Assembly: GCA_007120155.1 (NCBI GenBank)
Contig: SKOF01000114.1
Coordinates: 1-8,708 of the forward strand
Length of the DNA: 8,708 bases
Reading direction: 5' to 3'
DNA from: Thioalkalivibrio sp.
GTDB lineage: Bacteria > Pseudomonadota > Gammaproteobacteria > Ectothiorhodospirales > Ectothiorhodospiraceae
A program made the position numbers and the translations under genes. This document shows, in pieces, positions 1-6,518 of the stretch. The notes under the pieces were generated by a model, which was given only the letters and a program-made list of their open reading frames with translations, did no database searches and was not told the DNA's origin. The first letter of the stretch is position 1. Every line of letters starts with the position of its first letter.

Positions 1-6
1 CATGGC

Positions 7-786
7 TTACGGCTGAAGACCCACGCGCTCCAGATGGGTCCGCACGATGGCCGCCACCGCCCGGTCGGCCTTGAAATGGGCCTCGTGGCCCACCCCTTCG
101 ATCACGTGCATTGCACCACCCAGTGCGGCCGCGCCGGCCTGAACCCGTCGCAGAAACCCGTCGAGCGCCCCTGCGTAATGACAGGATGGCGGTATCCGTG
201 CCATCGGGGACAACCCGGGCCATTCCCGAAGCGCCAATGACACCGCGGCGAGCGCCGCCGGGTCGTTGTTGCGCTCGAAGCGTTCGCGAAACACCCGCAC
301 CCCGGGCCCTTCCTCGGCGCCGTCCGGTGTCAGCACCCGCCAGAAGCCCTGCCAGTCGCCCCGCATCAGGGCCCGGGCCCGGGCCTCGAGATAATCGGGC
401 CCGTCGTCATCGCCCGGCAGGGGCGGCCCGGCACCGCCGACGATCAGCGAGGCCACCCGCTCGGGCGCATGGGCCAGCACGGCCCATGCATTCCGCCCGC
501 CCATGGAATAGCCCCAGACATGTGCCCGGTCGATCTCCAACTCATCCAGGACTGCGACGAAATCCGCCACCCGCCCACGCGTCTCATAGGCATCCTGTTC
601 GTGGGGGCGATCGCTGCGTCCGTGGCCCAGGGCATCCACCGCCACCAGGGTGTACCGTTGCGAGAAATCCCGCAGGTAGGGAAGCCAGCTCCTGCCCGAC
701 CCGCCGAACTCGTGCAGCAGCAGCACCGGCGCTCCGGCACCGTGCACCTGGAAATGAATCCGGAAACCTCGGGATGTGACCTGCAT
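7..786 (-). CDS. alpha/beta-fold hydrolase (serine hydrolase, substrate unknown)
   Basis: This 259-residue protein has the size of a single-domain alpha/beta hydrolase. The nucleophile elbow is G-Y-S-M-G-G, with Ser94 the predicted nucleophile. The catalytic His is His234 in G-V-G-H-E-A-H-F, and Asp209 in A-G-A-L-D is the likely acid. The oxyanion-hole segment reads L-L-L-H-E-F-G-G (residues 22-29), so the usual His-Gly is His-Glu; this variant occurs in a subset of bacterial alpha/beta hydrolases. There is no signal peptide, so it is probably cytoplasmic. The frame stays open far upstream into the neighbouring gene, but similarity begins only at the ATG at 786, which gives a gap of 53 bases to the preceding gene. 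No good Shine-Dalgarno sequence is seen. It is probably the last gene of the co-oriented set. An esterase or thioesterase role on an organosulfonate is possible but is only context inference. Confidence 0.85.
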   Translation of the reverse strand: MQVTSRGFRIHFQVHGAGAPVLLLHEFGGSGRSWLPYLRDFSQRYTLVAVDALGHGRSDRPHEQDAYETRGRVADFVAVLDELEIDRAHVWGYSMGGRNAWAVLAHAPERVASLIVGGAGPPLPGDDDGPDYLEARARALMRGDWQGFWRVLTPDGAEEGPGVRVFRERFERNNDPAALAAVSLALREWPGLSPMARIPPSCHYAGALDGFLRRVQAGAAALGGAMHVIEGVGHEAHFKADRAVAAIVRTHLERVGLQP

Positions 787-839
787 CGTCGGTGATCGAC
801 CGCGGGTGTCGGGATCCTGCGCCCCGCCGCCGTGCGCGG

Positions 840-1673
840 TTACCTCACCACCAGCACCGCGCCGTCGAAGTGACCCACGACACGCTCGGAGACACTGCCC
901 ACCAGCAGACGCGCGATACCCGTTCGGCCGTGGCTGCCGACCACGACCAGGTCGGCCCCCTGCCGATTGGCGTACGAGACAATCACGTGGTCGGGTCGCC
1001 CTCTTTCCACGACACAGTCCGCCAGGGTGTCCAGTCCGGCAAGGGAGGTCCTGGCACGATCGGCGATCTCCCGGGCGGTGCCGGCATCGGGATCGTCCTT
1101 GCTGCCGGTGACGACCGCCAGTACATGCAGGGGGATTCTGAATTCCCGGGCAAACCAGGCGGCCGAGGTCACGGCCCGCTCGCTGAAATCCGAGCCGTCG
1201 GTGGCCACCACGATGGCATGCCAGGGAACGGATGCGCCCCGGGGCGCCACCAGGACCGGGCACGGGGCATGGCCGATCACCTTCGCCGTACTGTCTCCCA
1301 TCATCAGGCGACTGAGATCATTGCGGTTGCGCCGCCCCATGACGATCAACTGGACCCCGGATTTCTCGGCATGATCCGTGATGGCGCGAAACGGTTCGGC
1401 CGCCGGCTCCACCACGGCCTCGCAGGATACATCCTGCCCCGCCATGCGCCGGCACAGATCATCCACGTGATCGCGGGCGTTCTTGACGGCCGCATGCTCG
1501 CCATAGGGCACCACAACCGGATACCCGGTGGCACCAAGCACCGCCTGCAGGACGGTCAGCCCCGCGCCGCTGTTTCTCGCCAGCCAGGCGGCGACCGCCT
1601 CGGCGGGATGGCTGTACTCGGTGCCGTCCGTTGCCAGCAGGATCCTTTCAAGTCGTTCAACTGGGGCAGCCAT
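840..1673 (-). CDS. tandem-domain universal stress protein (UspA family)
   Basis: This 277-residue protein carries two Usp domains in tandem, at about residues 8-144 and 151-277. Each starts with the typical strand and Asp (I-L-L-A-T-D-G, Asp16; I-V-V-A-T-D-G, Asp159). The second domain has a complete ATP-binding loop G-2X-G-9X-G-S: Gly246, Gly249, Gly259, Ser260. The first domain has Gly113 and Gly126, but Asn116 replaces the middle Gly and Asp127 follows the last Gly, so nucleotide binding there is doubtful. Such proteins are soluble and cytoplasmic and are linked to stress survival; their partners are usually unknown. The ATG at 1673 has GGAG at 1680-1683, a 6-base spacing. It lies 74 bases after the CoA ligase gene, with a hairpin in the gap, and 53 bases before the hydrolase gene. 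Its link to sulfonate metabolism is unproven. Confidence 0.93.
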   Translation of the reverse strand: MAAPVERLERILLATDGTEYSHPAEAVAAWLARNSGAGLTVLQAVLGATGYPVVVPYGEHAAVKNARDHVDDLCRRMAGQDVSCEAVVEPAAEPFRAITDHAEKSGVQLIVMGRRNRNDLSRLMMGDSTAKVIGHAPCPVLVAPRGASVPWHAIVVATDGSDFSERAVTSAAWFAREFRIPLHVLAVVTGSKDDPDAGTAREIADRARTSLAGLDTLADCVVERGRPDHVIVSYANRQGADLVVVGSHGRTGIARLLVGSVSERVVGHFDGAVLVVR

Positions 1674-1718
1674 GTTTCACTCCGTCTCGTGCATTCCGCG
1701 GGCAGCCGCTGCAGGTGT

Positions 1719-1733
1719 GCGGGGTATCCCCGC
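1719..1733 (-). repeat. GC-rich hairpin between CoA ligase and usp genes
   Basis: A perfect inverted repeat with 6-bp arms (gcgggg / ccccgc) and a 3-base loop starts 14 bases past the stop codon of the CoA ligase gene. No run of T follows on the minus strand, so it is not a standard intrinsic terminator. It could act as a weak terminator, an mRNA 3'-end stabiliser or a processing site that lowers expression of the two distal genes. Confidence 0.45.
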
Positions 1734-1747
1734 CCGGCCGACTTTCT

Positions 1748-3319
1748 TCAGTCGCGGCTCATATTCGTGCTTGCCGGGGGCGCCGTATGGCGCATCTCCT
1801 CCAGGATATCCGGGATCCGCAGCCGCTGAATCTTTCCGGACGGCCCCTTGGGCACCCAGCGCACCACGGCGATCTCGCAGGGCGCCTTGTACCGGCCCAG
1901 CTTGTCCACACAATACGCGCGCAGCGTCTCCCCTTCGAGAGACACACCGTCGCTGGGCACCACACAGGCCATGATCTCCTGACCGTAACGGTCATCGGGC
2001 ACGGCGAAGGCGGCGGCCTCGAGCACGCCCGGGTACTGGAGAAGCACCTCGTCGATCTCCCGGGGAGCCACGTTCTCGCCCCCCTTGATGATCAGTTCCT
2101 TGATACGCCCGGTGATGAAGAAGTAATCGTCCTCGTCCTGATAGCCCAGGTCGCCGGTGTACAACCAGCCGTCGTCGCCCAGGGCGCTGCGTGTGGCCTC
2201 AGGGTTCTTGTAATACCCGGACATGACGTTGTCACCGCGAACCACCAGCTCCCCCACCTGGCCGCGCGGCATCTCGTTGCCCTCGCTGTCCACCACCCGG
2301 ACCTCGTTGCCGTAGGGAATGCCCGGCGACCCGTACTTGCCGGTGGCAGGCGGCAGCGGGTTGGACAGGATCTGCGCCGCGGTCTCGGTCAGGCCCATGG
2401 TCTCCACGATGCGGATGCCGAAGGAATCCTCGAACGCCTTGTGCATCTCGGGCGACAGTGCCGACGAGGCACTTCGGCCGAAGCGCACCTGACGGAAGCC
2501 CTCCCCGTTCTTCACGTGATCCGCCGTTTCCGCGGCCTTGTCGAGCACATAGGCGATGATGGTGGGCACCACGCTGAACCAGGTGCACTGATGGCGCTCG
2601 ATCCACGTCCAGAAGGCGCTGCTGCTGTAGCGGTAGGGGATCACCAGACTGCCGCCGCTCAACAGCGGCGCGATGACCGTCACGATCTCGCCGTTGATGT
2701 GATAAAGGGGCAGCACGCACAGCGCCCGGTCCCGTTCCGTCAGGGAATGGGCCTCCACGGTGTATCGCCCGCCGGCGATCACGCTGCGGTGACTGAGCAT
2801 CACTCCCTTGGGGCGGCCCGTGGTGCCGGACGTGTAGATCAGCAGCGCCGTATCCTCCGGCTCGGGCCGGCCGCCGGCAGCCTCTTCACCGGCCGGCCAG
2901 GGCCACCGGGGTCCCTGCTCCATGTGGGTGGGAATCCGTGTGATGGCGCGATCGATGCCCGCCACGATGGCCTCCGCCCGCTCGCGGTAGGTTTCCGTCA
3001 CGAACAGGAGCCGGCTGTCCGAATGATCCAGCACGTAGCGCAATTGATCGTCGCCGGATACCGCGTTCAGGGGCACGATGATTCGCCCGCTGGCCATCAC
3101 GCCGAGAAACAGGATGGCGGACCAGAGGCCGTTCTCCATTAGAAAGGCCACCTTCTCGCCCCTGCCGATGCCGCCCGCGGAAAGATGTTTGTCAATCACG
3201 TCGATGTAGCGGCGCAACTGTTCGAAGCTGACCGTTTCGTTGGTTTCCGGGCCGATTAGAAACGGCTCGTCCGCGCGCTTCTCGGCCCATTTTTCCGCGA
3301 GTGTGAGAATCGTGCTCAT
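1748..3319 (-). CDS. sauT: AMP-forming acyl-CoA ligase, probable sulfoacetate-CoA ligase (SauT-like)
   Basis: This 523-residue protein is a complete ANL-superfamily acyl-CoA synthetase. Visible motifs are the P-loop Y-T-S-G-T-T-G-R-P-K-G (162-172), E-T-M-G-L-T-E-T-A (306-314), Y-T-G-D (387-390), the hinge region G-R-I-K-E-L-I-I-K-G-G-E-N (404-416) and the C-terminal catalytic Lys496 in G-P-S-G-K-I-Q-R-L. The family joins a carboxylate to CoA using ATP and releases AMP and pyrophosphate. The motifs do not define the substrate. Sulfoacetate is inferred because the gene sits directly after a SauS-like acylating dehydrogenase and near an Xsc-like gene, matching sauST in Cupriavidus necator. The product would be sulfoacetyl-CoA for reduction by SauS. 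It is cytoplasmic. The ATG at 3319 has a GAGGG at 3331-3335, 11 bases away, so the ribosome site is mediocre. The stop codon is TGA. Alternative: a ligase for another short-chain or malonate-like acid. Confidence 0.82.
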   Translation of the reverse strand: MSTILTLAEKWAEKRADEPFLIGPETNETVSFEQLRRYIDVIDKHLSAGGIGRGEKVAFLMENGLWSAILFLGVMASGRIIVPLNAVSGDDQLRYVLDHSDSRLLFVTETYRERAEAIVAGIDRAITRIPTHMEQGPRWPWPAGEEAAGGRPEPEDTALLIYTSGTTGRPKGVMLSHRSVIAGGRYTVEAHSLTERDRALCVLPLYHINGEIVTVIAPLLSGGSLVIPYRYSSSAFWTWIERHQCTWFSVVPTIIAYVLDKAAETADHVKNGEGFRQVRFGRSASSALSPEMHKAFEDSFGIRIVETMGLTETAAQILSNPLPPATGKYGSPGIPYGNEVRVVDSEGNEMPRGQVGELVVRGDNVMSGYYKNPEATRSALGDDGWLYTGDLGYQDEDDYFFITGRIKELIIKGGENVAPREIDEVLLQYPGVLEAAAFAVPDDRYGQEIMACVVPSDGVSLEGETLRAYCVDKLGRYKAPCEIAVVRWVPKGPSGKIQRLRIPDILEEMRHTAPPASTNMSRD

Positions 3320-3377
3320 GGTGATCTGAACCCTCGACAGAATCCCGGAATTGGTGATGACGAATGCGGCAGCGCGC

Positions 3378-3390
3378 CGGGCAGTGCCCG
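3378..3390 (-). repeat. short hairpin after the SauS-like gene
   Basis: Arms of 5 bp (cgggc / gcccg) with a 3-base loop lie 4 bases beyond the stop codon at 3395, in the 75-base gap before the ligase gene. There is no T-tract on the minus strand, so a full terminator is unlikely. The arms are short and chance is possible in sequence this rich in G and C. Confidence 0.25.
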
Positions 3391-3394
3391 CCAG

Positions 3395-4837
3395 TCAATC
3401 CGCGTCGATGCCGTACTTCTTCCAGTACGGCTCAAACAGTTCCTGCATGGTCGGCTCCACGGGGGGAATCGACCTCGCGATGCGCGTGATGTTCATGTAA
3501 TGGTTGACATTCAGGTTGTCGGAGATGGGATTCCCCCCCCAGGTCCCGCAGCCCATGGACAGGGAGAACGGCAATCCGTTATCGAAGCTTCCCCCGGTCG
3601 CGAAGGCGTGGGCCTGGTTGACGATGACCCGGCATACGGGCATCTCCAGGCCCAGACGGCGGACGTGGTCATCGTCGCGGGTATGTATGCCGCACGAATG
3701 TCCCGCCCCCTGGTGCTCGAGGATCTCGCGCACCCGGTCGAAGGCGGCATCAAAATCCCGTGCACGGTAGAGGGTGAGCACGGGAGACAGCTTCTCGCTC
3801 GAAAACGGGTGGTCGCGTCCGACCCCGCTCTCCTCCACCATCAGGATGCGGACATCCTCCCCGGTCGCCCGGTCAATACCCGTGGCGCGCGCGATCTCCA
3901 CGGCGCTCCTGGCAAGCAGGTTTCGATTCAGCGCACCCTGCTGCCACAGATTGTCCTGCAGGCGCTGCTTTTCCTGCGCGTCCAGCAGTACCGCCCCCTG
4001 GCGGGCCATGGCCGCCAGCATCGCGTCATAGACCTCGTCCACGATCACGAGGCTGTTCTCGGAGGAACAGCTGGTGGCGTTGTCGAAGGTCTTGGATGCC
4101 GCGATCATGGCCGCCGCATCGTCCAGATCCGCCGAGGCATCGACAATGACCGGCACATTGCCGGTGCCCACGCCGATCGCCGGCGTACCGCTGGCGTATG
4201 CGGCACGCACGTTGTTCTGGGAACCGGTGACCAGGACCAGGTCCACCTGGCGCATTAGCTCCAGCGTCATCTCCTTGGTGACCGGCGTCGGCAGGTACTG
4301 CACCAGGTCCCTTGGCGCGCCCACGCGGTCGAGTTCCTCGTGCATGTAACCCACAAGCCGGGCGCACACCTCCGCCCCCTTGGGCGACGGCGAGAGGATC
4401 ACCGCATTACGGCACTTGAGGGCATTGATCGCCTTGTTGGCCGGTGTCGCGGCCGGATTCGTGGATGGCACCACTGCGCCCACCACGCCCACCGGACGGG
4501 CAATCTCCACCAGTCCGAGCTCGGGCAGCTCGCGGATCACGCCCACGGTCTTCCGTCCCTGGAGATCACGCAACAGACCCTTGGTCTTGCGCTCGTTCTT
4601 GATCATCTTGTCCCGGACATTGCCAAGCCCGGTCACCTTGACCGCCAGCTCCGAAAGCTCGCGGTTGCGATCGGGCTGCATGAGCGCCCAGGCGATGGCG
4701 GTGACGGCCTCGTCCACCCGGACCTGATCGAACTGTTCGAACAGGCGCTGGGCGGCCCGGGCGCGGGCGACCACTTCGGCGACTCGTGCCGCGGCCTCCG
4801 TGTCTGGCGCCTTTTCACTGACGTGTTGGGAAACCAT
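3395..4837 (-). CDS. sauS: acylating aldehyde dehydrogenase, probable sulfoacetaldehyde dehydrogenase (SauS-like)
   Basis: The protein is 480 residues from the chosen ATG at 4837, or 490 from an in-frame ATG at 4867. It belongs to the CoA-acylating aldehyde dehydrogenase group (AdhE/EutE-like). Numbering from the longer start, Cys267 in F-D-N-A-T-S-C-S-S-E-N is the predicted catalytic thiol, equivalent to the C-A-S-E-Q Cys of AdhE. Pro-Ser-Thr-Asn-Pro (134-138) and the glycine-rich G-V-G-T-G-N-V-P (232-239) belong to the NAD(P)-binding and core regions, and the C-terminal S-M-G-C-G-T-W-G-G-N (437-446) fits the group. SauS reduces sulfoacetyl-CoA to sulfoacetaldehyde and CoA with NAD(P)H. That assignment rests on resemblance to SauS and on the ligase and Xsc-like neighbours. 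The ATG at 4837 is preferred because AGAGAG lies 7 bases upstream (4845-4850), while the ATG at 4867 has no recognisable site. It is cytoplasmic. Confidence 0.85.
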   Translation of the reverse strand: MVSQHVSEKAPDTEAAARVAEVVARARAAQRLFEQFDQVRVDEAVTAIAWALMQPDRNRELSELAVKVTGLGNVRDKMIKNERKTKGLLRDLQGRKTVGVIRELPELGLVEIARPVGVVGAVVPSTNPAATPANKAINALKCRNAVILSPSPKGAEVCARLVGYMHEELDRVGAPRDLVQYLPTPVTKEMTLELMRQVDLVLVTGSQNNVRAAYASGTPAIGVGTGNVPVIVDASADLDDAAAMIAASKTFDNATSCSSENSLVIVDEVYDAMLAAMARQGAVLLDAQEKQRLQDNLWQQGALNRNLLARSAVEIARATGIDRATGEDVRILMVEESGVGRDHPFSSEKLSPVLTLYRARDFDAAFDRVREILEHQGAGHSCGIHTRDDDHVRRLGLEMPVCRVIVNQAHAFATGGSFDNGLPFSLSMGCGTWGGNPISDNLNVNHYMNITRIARSIPPVEPTMQELFEPYWKKYGIDAD

Positions 4838-4878
4838 AGTCTTGCTCTCTGGAAGGGCTTCACCCATCCGCCGGACCG

Positions 4879-4894
4879 GGCACAGGCCGGTGCC
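4879..4894 (-). repeat. inverted repeat upstream of the SauS-like gene
   Basis: Arms ggcac / gtgcc (5 bp) enclose a 6-base loop in the gap between tctC and the dehydrogenase gene. It lies 41 bases upstream of the preferred start and 11 bases upstream of the alternative start at 4867, where it could hinder ribosome access. A 10-bp palindrome, ccggcgccgg, lies further upstream at 4927-4936. I see no convincing sigma-70 promoter in this gap, so the dehydrogenase gene is probably read from upstream. Confidence 0.25.
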
Positions 4895-5020
4895 TCACGC
4901 GGGGAGCCGCAACGACGCCGGTCGGGCCGGCGCCGGACAGAATCGGAATCAGGGGTGGGGCCGTCCCTGACCACCCTTCGCCATCCGTGACGGACCCCTG
5001 CAAATACACAACCAACAGAC

Positions 5021-5998
5021 TCAGTTGGCCTCCATACCTTCGAACAACTCCTCCAGTGCCACCTGCTGGCGCTCCCACATTTCGCGGGTTTCCGCCCGGT
5101 TCATGACGCGCAGCGGCGAACCGCCGGCGGACATGCGGCGCTTCGAACGATCGTCGTTGAACATCTTGACGAATGCCTCGGAGAGCATTTCCAGCCGATC
5201 CTCCGGCACGCCCTTGGGGGCCATCACGCCGCGGAAGTTCACGCTGCTGTCATCCACGTCAAAACCCCGTTCCTTGAGGGTGGGCACATCCGGGAGGAAC
5301 TCCTCATCCCGCTGAACGTCGGCGATGGCGAGGATCTTCAGTCGATCCCTTGCGCGATAGGCGTCGGACAGGTTGTTGAAGCCCGCCATGGACTGGCCGC
5401 CCTGCACGAACCGCATGGCATCCACACCACCGGAAGTCGGCACATAACGCAGCTCGATACCTGCCGCCCGCTCCAGCTGCAGGGTCGCGATATGGTGACC
5501 CACGAACTGACCGGCGCCGGACACGGTGACCCGGCCGGGATTCGCCTTGGCGTACTCGACCAGATCCTCCAGGGTGTCGAACTGGCTGTCCCGGGAAACG
5601 ATCAGCACCGCGGGATCCGCACCCCAGTTGGCGATCGGCTCCAGGTTGTCCTTGTTGTAGTGGGTATCGTGCATGATGGACTGGGCGATGAAGTGCGGCA
5701 CGTTGTAGCCGGCCAACTCATGCCCGTCCGTGCCGAAGGACTGCACCACCTGGTTCCAGCCCACCTGACCACCGGCACCGGGCCGGTTGATGATGGCCAC
5801 CGGCTGACCGAGCACATCCTCGGCTGGAATGGTCACGATGCGTGCCTGGAAATCGGATGCACCACCCGCGGTATACGGGATCATCACGGTCAACGGACGT
5901 TGCGGAAAATCCGCCTGCACGGCGCCCAGCGCGCTCAGGCCGAATACGACCGGAACCGCCAGCAACCCCATCAGATATCGTTTCATCAGATTAATCAT
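5021..5998 (-). CDS. tctC: TTT-family periplasmic substrate-binding protein (TctC-like)
   Basis: This 325-residue protein matches the TctC/Bug extracytoplasmic solute receptors in length and layout. Residues 1-29 form a Sec signal peptide: basic M-K-R, a hydrophobic core, then A-V-Q-A with predicted cleavage before Asp30. Mature-chain hallmarks are I-P-Y-T-A-G-G-A-S-D (40-49), with the ligand-loop Asp49, and I-N-R-P-G-A-G-G-Q-V-G (70-80). The protein would capture a carboxylate in the periplasm and hand it to TctAB. The ligand is unknown from sequence; the neighbouring genes suggest sulfoacetate. The ATG at 5998 is chosen because a near-perfect Shine-Dalgarno AAGGAGGT sits 8 bases upstream (6007-6014); the next ATG (5986) would be too far from it. 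This site is the strongest in the window, consistent with the binding protein being made in excess over the membrane subunits. It lies 73 bases after tctB. Confidence 0.93.
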   Translation of the reverse strand: MINLMKRYLMGLLAVPVVFGLSALGAVQADFPQRPLTVMIPYTAGGASDFQARIVTIPAEDVLGQPVAIINRPGAGGQVGWNQVVQSFGTDGHELAGYNVPHFIAQSIMHDTHYNKDNLEPIANWGADPAVLIVSRDSQFDTLEDLVEYAKANPGRVTVSGAGQFVGHHIATLQLERAAGIELRYVPTSGGVDAMRFVQGGQSMAGFNNLSDAYRARDRLKILAIADVQRDEEFLPDVPTLKERGFDVDDSSVNFRGVMAPKGVPEDRLEMLSEAFVKMFNDDRSKRRMSAGGSPLRVMNRAETREMWERQQVALEELFEGMEAN

Positions 5999-6006
5999 CA
6001 GTTACT

Positions 6007-6014
6007 ACCTCCTT
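6007..6014 (-). promoter_or_regulatory. very strong ribosome binding site for tctC
   Basis: On the minus strand the bases read AAGGAGGT, a near-complete match to the anti-Shine-Dalgarno sequence, 8 bases before the ATG at 5998. It decides the tctC start and predicts higher translation of the binding protein than of tctB. Confidence 0.8.
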
Positions 6015-6037
6015 ACATCCCATTGTGGATTGTTTTG

Positions 6038-6058
6038 GGGCCGGTTCATGGCCGGCCC
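6038..6058 (-). repeat. GC-rich hairpin between tctB and tctC
   Basis: Arms gggccgg / ccggccc (7 bp, all G-C) enclose a 7-base loop in the 73-base tctB-tctC gap. The minus-strand sequence after it is A-rich (caaaacaa), not T-rich, so it is not an intrinsic terminator. Such hairpins between membrane-subunit and binding-protein genes can mark RNA processing and stabilise one part of the transcript. That role is inferred here. Confidence 0.55.
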
Positions 6059-6071
6059 GCTGTTGGGCTCG

Positions 6072-6518
6072 TCAAAATAAGAGTGCTCGTGGCAAATGAA
6101 CGTTCAACAGGAGAACAAACAAGAGATACAGGGTGAATGTGAAACACAGGCCGACGAATACCATGATTCCCAGCCGCCGCATGGTGAAACGTTCAGGGCT
6201 GAACACCAGGGCCGTGGCCATGAAGACCAGAAACGAGGTGGAGAAGAATCCCAGGCGCGGCGCGAGAAAGGCCAGCCCCAGCAGGATGACAAGCATGGGC
6301 CAGATGATCCGCATGGGGATCGATTCGATGTCGGCCACCATGAGCAGCTTTCCGGGCTTGAACGCCATCACCGCGAGACCCACCGACAGCACGACCATGG
6401 TAAGCGCCACCATGCGCGGAAACTCGTACCCCCGGGCATCCGGCGATGACCAGATCAGGAGGCCGACGGACAGAAGCACGCAGGTGACGGCGGCCAGTCG
6501 TTGAGCCCAGACATTCAT
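6072..6518 (-). CDS. tctB: TTT-family small membrane subunit (TctB-like)
   Basis: This 148-residue hydrophobic protein has hydrophobic segments at about 8-24, 36-53, 70-86, 90-107 and 115-140. The middle pair, at 70-107, is broken by A-P-R-L-G, as is common in TctB. The tail L-N-V-H-L-P-R fits the family's conserved C-terminal leucine/proline end. TctB is the small inner-membrane subunit that pairs with TctA; its exact role is poorly known. The start codon overlaps the tctA stop as ATGA (6515-6518), indicating translational coupling, and GGAGG lies at 6529-6533, 10 bases upstream. The pairing with tctA and tctC makes the call firm although the sequence itself is weakly conserved. Confidence 0.9.
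   Translation of the reverse strand: MNVWAQRLAAVTCVLLSVGLLIWSSPDARGYEFPRMVALTMVVLSVGLAVMAFKPGKLLMVADIESIPMRIIWPMLVILLGLAFLAPRLGFFSTSFLVFMATALVFSPERFTMRRLGIMVFVGLCFTFTLYLLFVLLLNVHLPRALLF

Noticed and set aside
787..1263. Open frame extending the alpha/beta hydrolase N-terminally by about 159 residues
   Set aside because: It overlaps the well-supported universal stress protein gene on the same strand and its translation is low-complexity Arg/Gly-rich. The hydrolase fold begins at the ATG at 786.
1631..3142. Long plus-strand open frame of 503 codons opposite the CoA ligase gene
   Set aside because: It is an antisense shadow caused by high GC at third positions. The translation is rich in His, Arg, Gly and Ala with no recognisable domain, while the minus strand encodes a motif-complete enzyme.
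6038..6058. Intrinsic terminator between tctB and tctC
   Set aside because: The hairpin is strong, but the following minus-strand bases are A-rich instead of a T-run, and tctC needs to be expressed with tctAB.
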